Of a stretch of 64,000 nucleotides of DNA, positions 22,863 to 31,555 are shown in pieces. Both the position numbers and the translations under genes were made by a program. The DNA comes from Effrenium voratum. Lineage: Eukaryota > Sar > Dinophyceae > Suessiales > Symbiodiniaceae. Position 1 is the stretch's first letter. Every line of letters starts with the position of its first letter. The notes beneath the pieces are model-generated. The model did no database searches. It was given only the letters and a program-made list of their open reading frames with translations, and was not told the origin of the DNA. The stretch lies in NCBI GenBank assembly GCA_963377175.1, contig CAUJNA010003779.1:219391-283390 (forward strand), in the 5' to 3' direction.

Positions 22863-22920
22863 GAAATGTCAACCGTGCATCATGCTGTGGGTGTGACTGA
22901 ATCTGAATGCTAGTCTGACA
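22798..22920 (-). repeat. 5-prime LTR of the copia element
   Basis: 123 bp, identical by eye to the other LTR, with TG...CA ends. The gag ATG (22862) lies inside it. Such a short LTR leaves little room for promoter and polyadenylation signals. Confidence 0.95.
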
Positions 22921-22929
22921 AAAACTCAA

Positions 22930-23480
22930 ACCTCGCCCTAACACTTGTCAGAATGTAGCCGCGTGGCCTTTGCAAAACACAGACCCAACAGCCTCAAACT
23001 TAAACCTCGGCCTTAAAATCATTCGGCAACGCAAACACGAATTTGCTAGGCTTCAAACAATCGAAACAGCCCTAAACTATGACCAGCGTGGCAACAAGCG
23101 CCTTAAACCTCGATTTCAAACTTCTTGTTGTGCTCGACGCGGCCATTACGCAGGTCCGCAGTTTCAGCAAAAAGACACACACGAAAGAAGAGCCAAGGAA
23201 ACGTAATAACAACAAGAAGAACAACACCCAAACAAACCGAAAGCAAACACAACGCCAAAGCAAGCAAAACAAGCAATTTTGGCTTATAGGAAGACCGAGC
23301 AAGAAGCTGAAACCGGATGGTTAGAAACCTCACTGCTGCAAGCCTACCAAAAATGTTTCCAAGAAAATGGAGCCAATGAGGTGGACGAGCGCACAATTTT
23401 GTCTGTGCGTTGCTGGAGGTGCAGGCTCTGGGATGCAGATGAGTCAAGCCTGTTAGAATACCCCCCTGGCCAACGATGCG
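22930..23480. other. Stretch without a supported gene
   Basis: A/C-rich sequence next to the copia element. Frames are short or low-complexity (Asn/Lys/Gln-rich). Nothing recognised. Confidence 0.5.
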
Positions 23481-23499
23481 TGTTCGACCACTGCAAGGG

Positions 23500-23846
23500 T
23501 CAAGTGCAACTGCAAGTGCTTGCAATTCCGCACGTGCGACAGTGTTCCAGTGGTTTGACCAAGCGCAACAACCCAGAAGCACGAGGGTACAATATGGGTA
23601 GTCTGGTACCTCGAAGTGCCAAAAGAGAATCCGCAACGGTGTCCACACAAGCAACAACGCTCCAGCCAGAGAGGCGTCCGTGGAAGTTTGCTTTAAACTA
23701 CCACCATCAACAAAGAGAGTGACATGCTCCGCCGCACGAAGAAGTTCCTGCACAACAGCAGGATTGATGGAGGCCTTGCGCAGATGCTCACTTGCAGATG
23801 TAAAGGCAGGCGCATCGGGTGCTGATGCGTGACACGAATACGCCAT
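23500..23846 (-). pseudogene. RNase H-like remnant of a LINE
   Basis: The minus frame contains VTLFVDGGSLKQ and, after a hydrophobic stretch, HWNTVARAELQALAVAL. These correspond to the first Asp strand (FxDGxS) and the Glu helix (AExxALxxAL) of RNase HI domains found near the end of dinoflagellate LINE polyproteins. Downstream of about 23500 the frame loses similarity. No RT is attached, so this is an old fragment. Confidence 0.5.
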
Positions 23847-23917
23847 ATCGAGTCCGCCATGGCACCTCCAACATCATGCTCAAAGCTCGAGTGTGCGAGC
23901 GCGGCCTTGTGCATGCT

Positions 23918-24045
23918 GGCGAGGCCCCGCCTGTGTGGCTGCGATTTGCAAGTCTTTGCGCGCGCAGCAAGAGAATGTGGAGCTGGGCCGCAGTTCGCCT
24001 GCAGTTGGGCATAGTCGCAATTCTGGTCGTTGTTCTAGTCGTTAT
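23918..24045. repeat. Dispersed repeat, copy 1
   Basis: Matches 25158-25322 in the same orientation: AGGCCCCGCCTGTGTGG at the start and AGCAAGAGAATGTGGAGCTG, then GGGCATAGTCGCAATTCT and GTCGTTATT at the end. The second copy has about 30 extra bases in the middle. Confidence 0.75.
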
Positions 24046-24329
24046 TCTAGTTGTGAATTGAAGCTTCAAGCGTTTCCTAGTCGGTAATCCTGTGCTTTAC
24101 GTGGTTTCATCGAATAACGACAATGCTGCACAAGCCGCTGTGCTCCAGAAGGACAGCATCAAGAGAGCAGACGTGGCCGACCTGTTTTCTTGGTGGGCAC
24201 AATGTGGCTGGCGCGGTGCAGTTGCGTAAAGGGGAGAGTTAGACACAACTGCGTTGCGCAGCAGGCCCACGGAGCCATGCAGGGCGAGCCCCACGGCGTG
24301 CATCAATCAGAAGAAACTCGTGAAAGCAA

Positions 24330-24549
24330 GCAGCAACAAGGCAAGCAGCCCGGAGCACATCGACAGGCGCAAGGGCAGGTTGCAACAAGGCTACTACGTA
24401 CTGCGGCGTTGCAAATCACAGCGGGGCATTCCTCTAATATGCGCAAGCAAATCTGGCGAGCAGATAAGCCTTGTTTTTGTCCGTTTTGTGGAGAACCCTC
24501 GGCCTTCAGGCATATTGTGCTGCAATGCCCGTGCCTCGCTGATGTGTAG
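24330..24549 (+). pseudogene. LINE fragment with zinc-knuckle (zf-RVT)
   Basis: The plus frame reads VATRLLRTAALQITAG and FCPFCGEPSAFRHIVLQCPC followed by LADV and a stop. CPFCG...HIVLQCP is the CCHC-like zinc-binding module that lies between RT and RNase H in plant and protist LINEs. Flanking domains are absent, so this is a fragment. Confidence 0.5.
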
Positions 24550-24559
24550 TCTAAGTGCT

Positions 24560-25150
24560 GGTTGTGGTAATATCCAGCGCGACGATGCGTTGACAAGTCT
24601 CATCCTGCTTCCCAAATTTCAATGTTGTGTCTTAAACAAGGTGTAAAAGTTGCCTTCGCACGTGTTTCCATGCAACATTGAAAGTGGGGGGTGGAGGGGG
24701 GGCGGTGGCGCGTGTTCCAACACGTGCGTGGGTCTTGCAATTTCTAGTGAAGGGAGAACGTTTAATCTTCTGTAGCAACACTGTTTTCTGGGCCAAGTTT
24801 TGGGTCTGTAACTAACTCCAAAAACGCCGCTGCAGCAGGGCCTCCACGGCGCAGGTCCAAATATTTGAAGACCGCTGAGAGAGCGTGTTGTTTTTGGGCG
24901 CGCGTGCGTAATGCGTGAGGGGTTGAAAAATGGAGCTGCAATGCCTAGATTTGGGCCGTTTCTTTTCGCGGAAATAAAAACGGGTCCGCGCCACGGACCC
25001 AAAACTGAGGCTGCAGAAAGGCGCAGTCGGAGGGTTACGGCAGCGTGTTGGAGCGCGCTCGCTCAACGCCCTTGCGTGCGCCAAGCCCAGAAAGCCTAGC
25101 GGCGCTGCGCCAATGGTTTCGCTGGCAGTTGCCGCAGAAGCGCTGAGAGT
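24560..25150. other. Stretch without a supported gene
   Basis: Mixed-composition sequence with short frames. No domain or repeat recognised. Confidence 0.5.
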
Positions 25151-25157
25151 TGCAACT

Positions 25158-25322
25158 GGCAAGGCCCCGCCTGTGTGGATTTTCAAGTCTTTGCGCGGCC
25201 CAAGATTCAGCCGCTCGTGGGACGTCCGGCGCAGCGCAGCAAGAGAATGTGGAGCTGGGCCGCAGTTCGCCTGCAGTCGGGCATAGTCGCAATTCTAGTC
25301 GTTAGTTATTCCAGTCGTTATT
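25158..25322. repeat. Dispersed repeat, copy 2
   Basis: Same-orientation partner of 23918-24045, with a roughly 30-base internal insertion (around CCAAGATTCAGCCGCTCGTG). The two copies bracket the zinc-knuckle LINE fragment. Confidence 0.75.
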
Positions 25323-25324
25323 GG

Positions 25325-25704
25325 CAAGTCCCGGGCGGTACTGAATCAAGCATTATGGCAGCATAGGTTACACCTTTACCACACCAACTCTTGGCTCCGC
25401 AAAGGAACAGACCAACCGTACCACCAGCCAACCGAGCCAAGACATCACAAAGCCAACGGTTAGGACTTCGGGTGATTTCTTTGACATCAAAATTCAAATG
25501 CCCAAGATCAAAGAGCAATGAAAAACTGGTGTCGAGTCTGCCGACCTCCGGATACTCAAGATACTTGTGGTTCTGTGTAATCCATTCAGTGAGACACTGT
25601 ACACCGGCACTAAAGGCGGCAGGCAAGTCTCCAGCTGTGAAGGCCTCATAATGCAGAAACTCAGCAGCAAAAAGATCGGCATCGACTGAATGGTACTCAA
25701 CTGC
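25325..25704 (-). CDS. Unrecognised ORF segment
   Basis: The minus frame downstream of the tRNA-like repeat reads VDADLFAAEFLHYEAFTAG, then LTEWITQNHKYLEYPEVGRL, LFDLGHLNFDVKEITRSPNR and RLAGGTVGLFLCGAKSWC. Composition is protein-like and there are no stops for about 125 codons. It has no start of its own; upstream the frame runs into the tRNA-like repeat and then antisense tail-fibre sequence. It may be an exon or the body of a repeat element. I do not recognise it. Confidence 0.35.
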
Positions 25705-25790
25705 GCTCGCGGCAGGAATCGAGCCCCGTGCGGAGTAAGAAGCGCTTAGCTCCTTGGCCGACGCCTTAGCCACTGGACGAAGGCGTCGGC
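25705..25790 (-). repeat. tRNA-like sequence, possible SINE head
   Basis: On minus, TGGCTAAGGCGTCGG resembles an RNA polymerase III A box and GGCTCGATTCC an almost exact B box, about 40 bases apart. The T stem and acceptor do not pair well, so it is not a functional tRNA. A perfect 11-bp inverted repeat (GCCGACGCCTT/AAGGCGTCGGC) also lies here. Confidence 0.4.
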
Positions 25791-25806
25791 GAAAACATAT
25801 GTAAAC

Positions 25807-26140
25807 ATGTTTGAAGGACCTGTCACCGGCAATATCCCGGAGGTCCTGGACAACGGAGAGGTAACTGACGGCACGCACGTCACCGCAGGGCAGCTGGCCC
25901 TGGCTCTGACGCCCTACGCGCAAGTAACGGACCTGGCGGTGAACATGGCAGCCTCCGGCAACAACGCAGCGGCCATCCAGTCCCTGGACGACCGTGTCAC
26001 CGCAGAGCTGGCCTCAAAGCTGGACAGCAGCGCGCTGGCGCCGGCAATTGCGCCCCTGGCCACGGCGGCGGCCCTGGCCACCACGGACGGACAGGTGGCC
26101 GCGCACGGAAGCAGCATCGCCGCGCTGCAGAGCTCGCTGG
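25807..26140 (+). pseudogene. Tail-fibre gene, copy A, N-terminal part
   Basis: The frame begins MFEGPVTGNIPEVL and continues GTHVTAGQLALALTPYAQVT, NNAAAIQSLDDRVTAELASK and TTDGQVAAHGSSIAALQ. The Ala/Leu heptads are typical of the trimeric coiled-coil neck of phage and virus tail fibres. The 22 bases upstream (CGGCGAAAACATATGTAAAC) match the same position of copy B at 38.3 kb, so the promoter-proximal region is preserved. After about 26140 the sequence turns back as an inverted copy of its own start. Confidence 0.7.
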
Positions 26141-26320
26141 ATGGCCGCTGCGTTGTTGCCGGAGGCTGCCGTGTTCACCGCCAGGTCAGCCACTTGCGCG
26201 TAGGGTGTCAGAGCGAGGGCCAGCTGCCCTGCAGTGACGTGCGTGCCGTCAGTTACCTCTCCATTGTCCAGAACCTCCGGGATGTTGCCCGTGACAGGTC
26301 CTTCAAACATGTTTTCTTAG
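26141..26320 (-). pseudogene. Inverted copy of the tail-fibre N-terminus
   Basis: On minus from 26310 the frame again begins MFEGPVTGNIPEVL and runs to NNAAAIQ, then joins antisense sequence. It forms an inverted repeat of about 180 bp with 25807-25985, spacer about 155 bp. Immediately upstream (plus side) lies the same promoter-proximal sequence (CATGTTTTCTTAGGAG) as copy C at 46.43 kb. Confidence 0.75.
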
Positions 26321-26451
26321 GAGTAGGTGTTACACGAATTCGTAACGCTGGCGTGTTGTACTTTCGCAACGGCCCCCTTGAGTCGCTATGGACCAGGATT
26401 TTCGGGCAAAATCGATGGAGTCATCTCGTCGTAGCATGGTCGTGTGATGCT

Positions 26452-26521
26452 TTGAGGGAAAATATCCCTCAATTCCGTGCTTGGCTACCTGGGCATGAAG
26501 TGAGGGAAAATATCCTTCACT
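26452..26521. promoter_or_regulatory. Tandem hairpins upstream of a tail-fibre copy
   Basis: Two hairpins share the loop AAATA: arms TTGAGGGA/TCCCTCAA at 26452-26472 and AGTGAGGGA/TCCTTCACT at 26499-26521. The same pair occurs at 46517-46588, and the second one at about 41310-41335 in reverse, always upstream of a tail-fibre start. Role unknown; conservation across copies suggests a regulatory or terminator element. Confidence 0.6.
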
Positions 26522-26539
26522 TATCCTTCACTACGGGTC

Positions 26540-26650
26540 TCTCCAACAAGGCCGACCAGTCGGCCTTCGACGTGCTGGAGGGCGTGGTGGCCACGAAGAG
26601 CACCCCGGACGGCGTGGATCTGAAGCTGTCCAACTACAGCACCACGGGTG
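26540..26650 (+). pseudogene. Tail-fibre fragment, copy A middle
   Basis: The frame reads GLSNKADQSAFDVLEGVVAT followed by KSTPDGVDLKLSNYSTT, matching the segment at 41.66-41.75 kb (SPTKGVVATKS and LKLSNYSTT). At GTGGCCGGAAAAGGTGG it joins sequence like the end of the integrase gene at 40.06 kb, so this is a recombinant junction. Confidence 0.6.
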
Positions 26651-26880
26651 GCCGGAAAAGGTGGATCTTCGAAAAGTCACCCAAAAACTCAGTCCCGAGC
26701 CGCGGGGGCGGAGGCCCACAGAGGCCTCTCTCTTTAGAGGGGGTTTTCCAAATGGACTTTATTCTATCTGACAAGCTCCTAGCACTCGTCCGTCCAGGAA
26801 ACGACCTCGGTTCTGCGAAGGATTCGAAACCTAGACGCGCTGCGTGGAGGCGTGTGGCTGCAAAACGATGACCCCTAGAT
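26645..26880 (+). pseudogene. Integrase 3-prime end plus conserved short ORF
   Basis: The sequence from 26645 parallels 40060-40200 (end of the integrase gene): GGCCGGAAAAGGTGG, then AACTCAG and GCCGCGGGGGC. It continues into a segment whose plus frame starts MDFILSDKLLALVRPGNDL. An inverted, similar copy lies at 42440-42585 with MDSILPERLLALVRPGNDL. The shared reading sense suggests a small conserved gene of unknown function that usually follows the integrase. Confidence 0.45.
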
Positions 26881-26886
26881 ACGCTT

Positions 26887-27055
26887 GCAATTTGGGTTCA
26901 GGTTGCATTTCAAGCGAGCCAACCTACGCAGGGCTAAGAAAAAAAACAGAACAAAGGGGTCCCAAAAAACGGGGTTCCCAAAAAAAAGGAAAGGGAAAAG
27001 TGGTTTCCTTTGGCAAGCTTGACCTCGCTTGAAATGCAACCTGGAGCCAAATTGC
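26887..27055. mobile_element. MITE-like element with 32-bp inverted ends
   Basis: Ends at 26887-26918 and 27024-27055 are inverted repeats of 32 bp with two mismatches, starting GCAATTTGG and ending CAAGCGAG towards the inside. The 105-bp centre is A/G-rich and non-coding. It interrupts tail-fibre-related sequence. I see no clear target duplication. Confidence 0.55.
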
Positions 27056-27576
27056 GGCGCACATCTAGCAGGCGCCGGGCCTGCCCAACCAGACGGCAGG
27101 AACGGTGGACGTCTACGGCCTCCAGATCCTGGACGCAACCGGCCGGCAACACGGAGGTGGAGGAGGACGACGTCACGCTGGCCACCTTGGGCGAGGTGCT
27201 GCTGGAGCCCACGCTCACCACATTAGGAAATTTTTTGGCGCGCTCCAACAGCCAGAGCTCCGTGGCCTTGGCCAGCTTCACGGCGCGAGGCTTCCAGCTG
27301 GAGGGCTACGCCATGACCCTGAGCGCCTTCGCCTGGAACATTGTCCAGACGCTACTCCTTTGGCTGCCGGTACCGGCTGGGCACGGCCTCCAACTTGGTG
27401 ATGTGCGTCAGCGCGGCCGACAACGACTACGTGGGCGTCACCGGCACCTTCCTCGGCACGGCCGCGCAGGGTGTCTGGTCGGCGGGTCGATCCCCGGGCT
27501 GGTGCAGCAGTCGGCGGGCACTTTTTTGCAATGCGGCACTGTTTGGCCGCTGCATCAAGCCCCGGCCGTAGCGTGA
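27056..27576 (+). pseudogene. Tail-fibre fragment, copy A distal
   Basis: Fragments in several frames parallel copies B and D: an N-Q-T-A-G-T-V-D-V-Y-G segment, EVEEDDVTLATLGEVLLEPT, LTTLGNFLARSNSQSSVALA, FQLEGYAMTLSAFAWNIVQT and YRLGTASNLVMCVSAADND. Single-base shifts break the frame. The beta-rich, repetitive sequence fits a fibre shaft. The LINE begins immediately to the right. Confidence 0.65.
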
Positions 27577-27584
27577 GCCTGACA

Positions 27585-27961
27585 CTGAAATGGTGAGACG
27601 AAGGTGGTCGAATAAGACGAACCACCAGCTGATCGGAAAAGCCCCGCGAGGCAGGAAAAGCCCGTCAACAAGGAGGAACCCAAAAACCGCAACAGGGGGA
27701 ACAAAACCACCCCAAAAAGGCGGGTCAGACGAGGCGCCACTCCGGCGGAAAATGTCCGATGCGAACAGACCTCCAGTCAAAACGGGAAAGGATCATCACA
27801 CATCCCTTCAGAAAAGTGCATGAAAAGATACGATCGCTATGCAGCAAGGAAGCCATTATAAAAGTACAGCTCAACCTGAGCTGTGATGGCATGCGAATAT
27901 GCCACACCAGCGTGCCTGAGCAAGATGAGATGTTGCACAACACGGATGGCCTATCTGGCCT
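27585..27961 (-). other. LINE 1 3-prime region
   Basis: On minus, after the last stop, the sequence is T-rich with runs such as CCTTTTTGGGGTGGTTTTG and TTTTTGGGTTCC. It probably represents the 3-prime UTR. No poly(A) or simple-repeat tail is clear at the junction with the tail-fibre fragment. Confidence 0.4.
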
Positions 27962-29500
27962 TCAGCAATGCACGTCGCAACCTGTCACGCATACCCTGCA
28001 GCTCTGCGAATTCTTGTCTTTATCATTAAAGTCGCGGTCACAATGCAAGTCATAGGGCCCAGGGGGCATGTCAACGACAAAATTGAAATTGGTCGGATAT
28101 CCCTGCTTCTTCAAGCATGCGTGGGCCAATTCAACTGTCCGCTGTCCATGTCGCAGGCCTGGTCGGGCGGCGAAGCCTTGGCGAGCACGGTAGAACCCCA
28201 GAACCCGAAGAGATGTGGGCGACACCGAGGACGGTGTCAGATCTACAGGCGTCAAATTATACGTAGTGACGTTCTGCAGGTGGGCCACGGTCATTCTCAA
28301 GTGAGAAATCTGCTCTTCCAGCGCCCGAAATAGCAGGGGACGCGCGACCGCCTCATTGGAGTCAAATGGGACATACTGCTGGATCTGCGTCTTACGACCC
28401 TGAACCGTTTCAATCCGGACCGGAAATCGTTGGCCAGTACACAGATAGAAGTTGAAAAGGAGCTCCAACCAACTGACTCCCCAATCATGGGGGGCTGAGG
28501 GACCATCCGGCCATTGTATGGTATGGAGCCACTGCCACACAAGATCTGCAATTTGTCCACCTACATTACAGCAGACAGCTTGCTGTGGAGTAAGTTCAGT
28601 GAAGGGTGTGATGCGAGGCGTCGTCGGGAGCCAGGTGCCGAGGTGCCGCAGGGCAGCCATCTCACGTGGAATTGGGCGTGGTTCATGCCCAGTACCAAGT
28701 CCGGCCTGACCAGGATTTAGATCTGCAGGTTCACTGTTGGCTTTCTCATGCGCCTCAATAGCTTCTTTGCGTACCAAGGCCAGTTCAACCAGGAAATTCA
28801 AGGCTTGCTGAAGCCGTTTATGGGCAGCGATTGTATCAGCCAGGGTCACCACAGCAGGTGTCTCTGTACTGAGTGCAGTATTTGCGAGTCTGTCAGCTAG
28901 GTGGTTGGCAGTGATGCCCCACCAGTCTAGTGTACTGACAGCCGTGGCGGAGTCGCGATGCGCTTTGATCTTATGTACAGCAACGTACCCTGCGGGCCAC
29001 GAATCCCAGATAGCCAGCGCGAGAAGGTTCATACATGGTTCTGGCAGGGCCAAATATCCTCGTGACTTCCAGCAGTGAAGACGTTTCACTAAGTCAACGG
29101 CCGCCTGGCAATCCGTGTGAATGTTCACAGGCAAGTCGGAGTCCTGCACACGAACAAGATAGTTCGGCCCGTAGCGGTGATTGGTGTCCGGGGCATAGTC
29201 CGCACGCGGCACACAGCAATCCATCGGGGACGGCGGTCCCATTGCCCGGGCCTGCGGCGACACGAAGGCGATCGTCATCACTTTGATACACATCTTGTAT
29301 CACGCCCCAAGCTGCACGGCCGGCTGCCGGTATATCAGGCGATTGGCACGTGCCATCAGTGTAGAACGTCCAACATACCACATCTCTACATGGTGGCGGA
29401 TCAAGCGGAGGCAACTCTCTGCCTTGAAAGACAGCACGTAGGATGGGTTCTGCTGGACATTGGCGAGCCACCGCAAGGTGTGTCCATTCGGGTCTCTGGT
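27962..29500 (-). CDS. LINE 1 RNase H and C-terminal extension
   Basis: RNase HI begins in one frame as CWTFYTDGTCQSP (first Asp) and continues in the 443-codon frame with VNIHTDCQAAVDLVKRL (Asp helix), YVAVHKIKAHRDS and ITANHLADRLANTAL (last Asp region). A roughly 250-residue extension follows, including DWGVSWLELLFNFYLCTGQR then FPVRIET. LINE 2 has a similar segment (NLVELWTNFRIVTQETVPV), so the extension is conserved. RNase H would remove template RNA. The extension is not a domain I recognise. Confidence 0.75.
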
Positions 29501-29920
29501 CACGGAGCCAAGTGACAGTGTCAGGATGGCTAGTTCTGCATGCATCACCAGTTGGGCATTCGAAGACTCTACATGGCATTGACACAGAGCACAGTACTGA
29601 TCAGCCCGCTGTGGTCCCCATTGGTGAAATTTGCGGGCGCCACTCACAGCGACACCCGTGACATTCATGACTGCACTTTTCTGTACATGTCGTGGCAACG
29701 CTTTGAAAGCTTCACGGGTGGTATGTAAGTCAAAGGGTACTTGAGTCGGAATTCCTTTACGGCTACCAACACCTTGCATGATGCGACAGGTCCACACATA
29801 GTGAAGGGAACGTACAAGTTCAGTCTTATCCACACTGGATGCGAAAATTGATGCCGGCCGTACCACTGACCAATCCTGGGACCCAGTGTGAGCCCAACTT
29901 CGCGAAGACACAAGGCACAC
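29300..29920 (-). CDS. LINE 1 zinc-knuckle region
   Basis: The frame reads HVQKSAVMNVTGVAVSGARK and then RADQYCALCQCHVESS. With the adjacent frame (ECPTGDACRTSHPDTVTWL) this gives a C-x2-C ... C ... H zinc-binding module between RT and RNase H, comparable to CPLCSLAEDTVMHTVLDC in LINE 2. A frameshift lies inside the module. Confidence 0.55.
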   Translation of the reverse strand: MCLVSSRSWAHTGSQDWSVVRPASIFASSVDKTELVRSLHYVWTCRIMQGVGSRKGIPTQVPFDLHTTREAFKALPRHVQKSAVMNVTGVAVSGARKFHQWGPQRADQYCALCQCHVESSNAQLVMHAELAILTLSLGSVTRDPNGHTLRWLANVQQNPSYVLSFKAESCLRLIRHHVEMWYVGRSTLMARANRLIYRQPAVQLGA

Positions 29921-30414
29921 GACGATGCCGAGCCAATAGCACGATCACCATCAAAGGCATGGACACGTTCACAGAAGGCCATCACGCGATCAGACAACTT
30001 CCAATACCATCTTTGGAGTGCTCGCAGCATATTAATGACCACATACAGGAGCGGATCAACCAAGTATGAGGACACTGCCGCACACGACAAGATCGTCGAG
30101 GCATTGTGCCACGGGCCAACCAAGGCCGTAGTAGCTGCGCGCCTGAGCTTAGCAAAATTGGCCGGTCCCATGAACTGGAACTCCAACCCATAGAGAACTC
30201 TAGACCATATTCCACCCGTGATGAGTCTCGCACGGACAGCAAAATCAGGGGTAACACGATACACTCGGTAGGCCATGTCAGCAGCAAGTTGTACCCTCGC
30301 ATCAAAGTCACACGCAACTATCTTACGTGTATATCGGAAGAGCACTCCAAGGTCTTTGGCATGGTCAACAATGGACACTTGGTCAGGTGGCACCTGGTAG
30401 TGCGACCCTGCCAA
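29665..30414 (-). CDS. LINE 1 RT thumb/connection region
   Basis: The frame contains QVSIVDHAKDLGVLFRYTRK, RVQLAADMAYRVYRVTPDFA, SRVLYGLEFQFMGPANFAKL and RRAATTALVGPWHNASTIL, corresponding to the post-RT region of R1/I-clade LINEs. No catalytic residues are expected. It continues to the zinc knuckle and RNase H by frameshift. Confidence 0.65.
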   Translation of the reverse strand: MAGSHYQVPPDQVSIVDHAKDLGVLFRYTRKIVACDFDARVQLAADMAYRVYRVTPDFAVRARLITGGIWSRVLYGLEFQFMGPANFAKLRRAATTALVGPWHNASTILSCAAVSSYLVDPLLYVVINMLRALQRWYWKLSDRVMAFCERVHAFDGDRAIGSASSCALCLREVGLTLGPRIGQWYGRHQFSHPVWIRLNLYVPFTMCGPVASCKVLVAVKEFRLKYPLTYIPPVKLSKRCHDMYRKVQS

Positions 30415-31157
30415 GCCTGGCGCATGGGCAGATCAGTACCCCAGCACCGAGATTTATCAAGCGCGACCGGCATCTTGAATGCATCAGTAAGGTGCTGCAT
30501 GCGTCCAAAAGCGTCACTGTGACACTGTGCAGATTGCGATGTCCAAGACCAGTTATCCGCATACGCTGTGGGGTCAACACCTGCGAGTTTGAGGTATGCG
30601 TGGAAATGGAGGCAAATGGCAAGCATACACAACACCGACATACCGTCACCTTCCGGTATACCACATGTTGAAGGTATAGCGGCATCAATGCGGCCCCCCA
30701 CTACTGGCCAGCGTTGCAAGTCGTACAGCGACCGTATCCAAGTCAAGGAGACCGCCCTAGGAACACCCAAGCGGCACAGAACCTTGTACGCCAACTGGCG
30801 ACCAACAAAATTAAAAGCCTTACGAAGGTCCAGCACAAACCCACCAAAGGAGATGCGTTCAGCCAAGCATTTTTCCAAACGGTCCTGGGCATCTAAGGTA
30901 ATATCATTGACACCGCGCCCTTTAAGGCCACACGAGATACCTTCGGGAAACCATTGGGACCAAGAAGGGATGATGCTAGACGAAATAAAACGACTAAAAA
31001 GGCGATTAAGGCACCCAAGCACGGTGATAGGGCGTGTGTCGCCAATGGAATTGGCATCCTTACTCTTAGGCAAGAGTATGAGTTTGGCTTGCATAGCAGC
31101 ACCTGGCCATTGGCCATCCTGCTGGACCCGCTCCATCAAGCATGCAAGATGTTTCAA
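30318..31157 (-). CDS. LINE 1 reverse transcriptase, divergent catalytic motifs
   Basis: RT domain starting MKHLACLMERVQQDGQWPGA. Motifs in order are KLILLPKSKDANSIGDTRPI, VLDLRKAFNFVGRQ (motif A: D..K.F then N where LINEs usually have D), STCGIPEGDGMSVL (motif B: E-G where Q-G is usual) and TAYADNWSWTSQ (motif C: A-D-N, not A-D-D). The same three substitutions appear in LINE 2, so they characterise the family and are not decay of this copy. The domain would copy element RNA at the nicked site. It continues by frameshift at about 30414. Confidence 0.8.
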   Translation of the reverse strand: MKHLACLMERVQQDGQWPGAAMQAKLILLPKSKDANSIGDTRPITVLGCLNRLFSRFISSSIIPSWSQWFPEGISCGLKGRGVNDITLDAQDRLEKCLAERISFGGFVLDLRKAFNFVGRQLAYKVLCRLGVPRAVSLTWIRSLYDLQRWPVVGGRIDAAIPSTCGIPEGDGMSVLCMLAICLHFHAYLKLAGVDPTAYADNWSWTSQSAQCHSDAFGRMQHLTDAFKMPVALDKSRCWGTDLPMRQAWQGRTTRCHLTKCPLLTMPKTLECSSDIHVR

Positions 31158-31555
31158 CGCAGGCCTCGGTAGGAGCTTGAGTTCCTCAAAACTCCATTGT
31201 TGGGAAGAGCCTTAATTATGGAGATCCACTGATCAATGTCATGCCATTTGATCTCAATTTCGGGAGAGTCAATCGCAAGCTCATCAAGGATGTGATCAGC
31301 AGCATCCCAGTCTTCACTGGGCCAGTCATGGAACGAGTTGTCTCGACTCCAAATCGGCTTCCAGTAATCATCAATGGCTGAGGTAAGGTTTTCAACTGTG
31401 TTGAGGACACGATTGAAGGTAAAAAAAACCTGTAGTGGGAACGACCCCTGCGAGAAGCTGAGCATGCACAATGGCGCCACGCACTTCGGCCACAAGCAGT
31501 TCAGCAGTACCAAACCGACACTTGGAGCCGTATGGTATATCACTCGGCTCGGCAA
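31154..31555 (-). CDS. LINE 1 endonuclease-RT linker
   Basis: The frame includes QGSFPLQVFFTFNRVLNTVE, DDYWKPIWSRDNSFHDWPSE and LPNNGVLRNSSSYRGLR, corresponding to WVPFWQRDPAEFQ and SAQAIARTKPFSAKGACGWS in LINE 2. It leads into the RT fingers. Connected by frameshift to the RT frame below. Confidence 0.5.
   Translation of the reverse strand: MPSRVIYHTAPSVGLVLLNCLWPKCVAPLCMLSFSQGSFPLQVFFTFNRVLNTVENLTSAIDDYWKPIWSRDNSFHDWPSEDWDAADHILDELAIDSPEIEIKWHDIDQWISIIKALPNNGVLRNSSSYRGLR

Larger units (their letters stand above)
16902..22920 (-). mobile_element. Complete Ty1/copia LTR retrotransposon
   Basis: The 6,019-bp element has identical 123-bp LTRs (TGT...ACA ends) and a 5-bp target duplication, AAAAC, at 16897-16901 and 22921-22925. 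On the minus strand the order is gag, CCHC knuckle, aspartic protease, integrase, reverse transcriptase, RNase H, which is the copia order (integrase before RT). The frame is broken by about four single-base-type shifts (near 22328, 20437, 19065 and 18218) and one in-frame TGA (20185-20187). The identical LTRs indicate very recent insertion, so the breaks are either assembly indels or the copy was mobilised in trans. A SAP motif precedes the integrase, and a membrane segment plus Cys/His cluster follows RNase H. Confidence 0.95.

Noticed and set aside
25705..25790. Functional tRNA gene
   Set aside because: A and B boxes are present, but acceptor, T stem and anticodon arm do not pair properly.
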